Assembly: GCA_002683775.1 (NCBI GenBank)
Contig: NYTT01000051.1
Location: 1-6,398, forward strand
Reading direction: 5' to 3'
From: Flavobacteriales bacterium
GTDB taxonomy: Bacteria > Bacteroidota > Bacteroidia > Flavobacteriales > BACL11
DNA length: 6,398 nt
Every line of letters starts with the position of its first letter. Within the stretch, counting starts at the first letter, position 1. A program made the position numbers and the translations under genes. A model generated the notes under the pieces. The model searched no databases. It was not told the DNA's origin and worked only from the letters and a program-made list of their open reading frames with translations. Positions 5,376 through 6,398 of this stretch are shown in pieces.

Positions 5376-6104
5376 TTATTTGTTTGATTTAGATTCAGAA
5401 ATTGCTATGCCATAAACAACCAATCCAAACCCAATCTTGTTAATAGCATCAGCAAGATTATACCATACATCAACGTTTTCAGGTGCCATGACACTGCTTA
5501 ACCAGCCACCTTCCATACACATGTATCCTATTGGATATATTGCCCATCCTACAAGAACGAACCAAGCTAAAGCTCTTACACCTTTTTTAATAACATCAGA
5601 GTTACTATTTTCAGCTAATTGAGCAACCTCACCAAACCATACTGTGTAGGCAATGTATAAGTAACCAATAGTAGAAAGTACTCCCCACTGAACAGAATGA
5701 CCTGTAGATCCATCTGTAAATGCCTCTCCAATATATCCACAAACTAACATCCAAGTTGAAGCAAGAATTAACTTCCATAAAAGACTTTTCTTGGCTCCAG
5801 CTAATTTTGTGAGCAAATAAAATTCAATACACATTAATGGAACAGTTAAGATCCAATCTACATATCTGAAAAATGTAGGACTATCCCCTGTAGCTCCCCA
5901 ATAATCACGCATGTAACCATAATGAACAGCAGCAATACCAGTAATTAATGCTGATACTAATAATGATAATTTCCATTTTGCATCAACACTTCCTCTTTCG
6001 AAGAAAAAGAAAACAGATGCAGCAGCCATCGCCATGTAGCCAATAAAAAAAGTAAAGCCTACGTAATCATCTGGTGCCATTTTTGTAACAATATCTAATA
6101 ACAT
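5376..6104 (-). CDS. Proteorhodopsin, light-driven outward proton pump (green-type, Met tuning residue)
   Basis: This 242-residue seven-helix retinal protein pumps protons out of the cell. Helix C reads RYVDWILTVPLMCIEFYLL (80-98): Arg80, Asp83 (Schiff-base counterion, Asp97 in the SAR86 protein), Thr87 and Glu94 (proton donor, Glu108). This D-T-E set marks a proton pump, not a sodium (NDQ) or chloride (NTQ) pump. His61 in AVHYGYMRDYW matches His75, which pairs with the counterion. Met91 is at tuning position 105, as usual in flavobacteria, implying green absorption. Helix G has LADAINKIGFG, with Asp219 and Lys223, the retinal-binding lysine. Gly141 in QWGVLST (139-145) replaces bacteriorhodopsin Trp138 and opens a possible carotenoid site. 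No cleavable signal peptide is apparent. The ATG at 6104 is the first after an in-frame TAA (6120-6122) and directly follows 13 A. It is followed by a terminator and then blh. Confidence 0.98.
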   Translation of the reverse strand: MLLDIVTKMAPDDYVGFTFFIGYMAMAAASVFFFFERGSVDAKWKLSLLVSALITGIAAVHYGYMRDYWGATGDSPTFFRYVDWILTVPLMCIEFYLLTKLAGAKKSLLWKLILASTWMLVCGYIGEAFTDGSTGHSVQWGVLSTIGYLYIAYTVWFGEVAQLAENSNSDVIKKGVRALAWFVLVGWAIYPIGYMCMEGGWLSSVMAPENVDVWYNLADAINKIGFGLVVYGIAISESKSNK

Positions 6105-6117
6105 TTTTTTTTTTTTT
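6104..6117 (-). repeat. Run of 14 A ending in the proteorhodopsin start codon
   Basis: On the minus strand 13 consecutive A (6117-6105) run directly into the A of the ATG at 6104. Bacteroidota often use unstructured A-rich leaders in place of a Shine-Dalgarno site, so this tract probably acts as a strong ribosome-loading region. Its length could vary by slippage. Because it lies before the start codon, such changes would alter leader spacing and not the reading frame. Confidence 0.85.
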
Positions 6118-6130
6118 GATTAATATGGTA

Positions 6131-6138
6131 CAAACATA
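6131..6138 (-). promoter_or_regulatory. Candidate -7 box of the proteorhodopsin promoter
   Basis: TATGTTTG on the minus strand (6138-6131) matches TAnnTTTG. A start about seven bases downstream, near 6124, would give a leader of about 20 bases made largely of the A-tract. Twenty bases upstream the sequence is TTA (6161-6159), one mismatch from the -33 TTG. This is a good candidate for the main promoter of the rhodopsin-blh unit. Confidence 0.55.
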
Positions 6139-6225
6139 AACAAAAAATTTACTTTGCATAACATTTTTAGTAAAAATCTATACAAAATGTTAATAATCTT
6201 AAATATGTGATTTAATAAATTAAAA

Positions 6226-6240
6226 ATTACAGACTGTAAT
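6226..6240. promoter_or_regulatory. 15-bp palindrome upstream of the DNA methyltransferase gene
   Basis: ATTACAG-A-CTGTAAT is a perfect dyad around one central base. The half-site TTACAGA (6227-6233) recurs at 6255-6261, immediately before the ATG at 6262. Spacing and symmetry look like an operator for a dimeric regulator, perhaps controlling the methyltransferase. No regulator gene is visible, and in AT-rich sequence such palindromes can arise by chance. Confidence 0.35.
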
Positions 6241-6261
6241 ATTAATTTATAATTTTACAGA

Positions 6262-6398
6262 ATGAGTAAGATAAAATTTAAAGTTGGAAGTTTATATGCT
6301 GGAGTAGGAGGTATTTGTCAAGGCTTTAAAAATTCTGGATTCAAAATTACTTGGGCTAATGAAATTGACAAACATGCATGCATCACATACAGAGAAAA
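6262..6398 (+). CDS. DNA (cytosine-5) methyltransferase, N-terminal fragment cut by window edge
   Basis: The first 45 codons are visible and the frame is open to the right edge. VGSLYAGVGGICQGFKNSGF (8-27) is motif I of C5-cytosine methyltransferases (consensus F-x-G-x-GG-x-x-x-GF), which binds S-adenosylmethionine. TWANEIDKHACITY (30-43) is motif II, where the acidic residue holds the cofactor ribose. The catalytic Pro-Cys motif IV and the target recognition domain lie outside the window, so neither the recognition sequence nor membership of a restriction-modification system can be judged. It is transcribed away from the rhodopsin gene, across a 157-base divergent intergenic region holding a 15-bp palindrome. 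I see no convincing -7 box on this strand. The start ATG lies one base after TTACAG. Confidence 0.93.
   Translation, partial: MSKIKFKVGSLYAGVGGICQGFKNSGFKITWANEIDKHACITYRE

Noticed and set aside
5437..5622. Plus-strand open frame of 61 codons
   Set aside because: It is antisense to helices E-G of proteorhodopsin, which is unambiguously the real gene.
6104..6117. T-run on the plus strand as part of a terminator
   Set aside because: No stem precedes it on the plus strand and no plus-strand gene ends there; it is better explained as the A-rich leader of proteorhodopsin.

Overview
The window is AT-rich DNA that reads as a chromosomal segment of a marine flavobacterium (Bacteroidota). Four things point there: several matches to the Bacteroidetes promoter core (TAnnTTTG, in one case with TTG at -33); mostly A-rich leaders instead of strong Shine-Dalgarno sites; a short Ctc-less L25 start next to prs; and a proton-pumping proteorhodopsin with Met at the spectral tuning site, paired with a Blh retinal-forming dioxygenase. 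I cannot name the species from this sequence.

Layout. Positions 1-1099 (minus strand) hold a housekeeping operon: prs (PRPP synthetase), then the 5' part of rplY (ribosomal protein L25), which runs off the left edge. Its promoter lies just upstream of prs. A tRNA-Leu(CAA) with a clear intrinsic terminator follows on the plus strand (1217-1332). Next on the plus strand are a 183-residue one-helix membrane protein of unknown function, a dCMP deaminase, and a carboxy-terminal processing (S41) peptidase whose ATG overlaps the deaminase stop. After a perfect 25-bp inverted repeat come two very small, translationally coupled membrane proteins (4059-4378).

The right part is a phototrophy cassette on the minus strand: proteorhodopsin (5376-6104), then blh (4412-5305). 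Blh cleaves beta-carotene to retinal, the chromophore of the rhodopsin, so the two genes supply pigment and apoprotein for a light-driven proton pump. No carotenoid biosynthesis genes are in the window. A strong terminator hairpin sits between the two genes and ends nine bases before the blh start, which suggests blh is expressed by read-through. The rhodopsin has Gly where bacteriorhodopsin has Trp138, the opening that lets a carotenoid antenna reach retinal in xanthorhodopsin. Diverging from the rhodopsin, a C5-cytosine DNA methyltransferase begins at 6262 and is cut by the right edge.

Most of the genes belong to known families. The less explained items are the inverted repeat with its small membrane-protein pair, the terminator placed in front of blh, the 14-A run at the rhodopsin start, and a palindrome in front of the methyltransferase.
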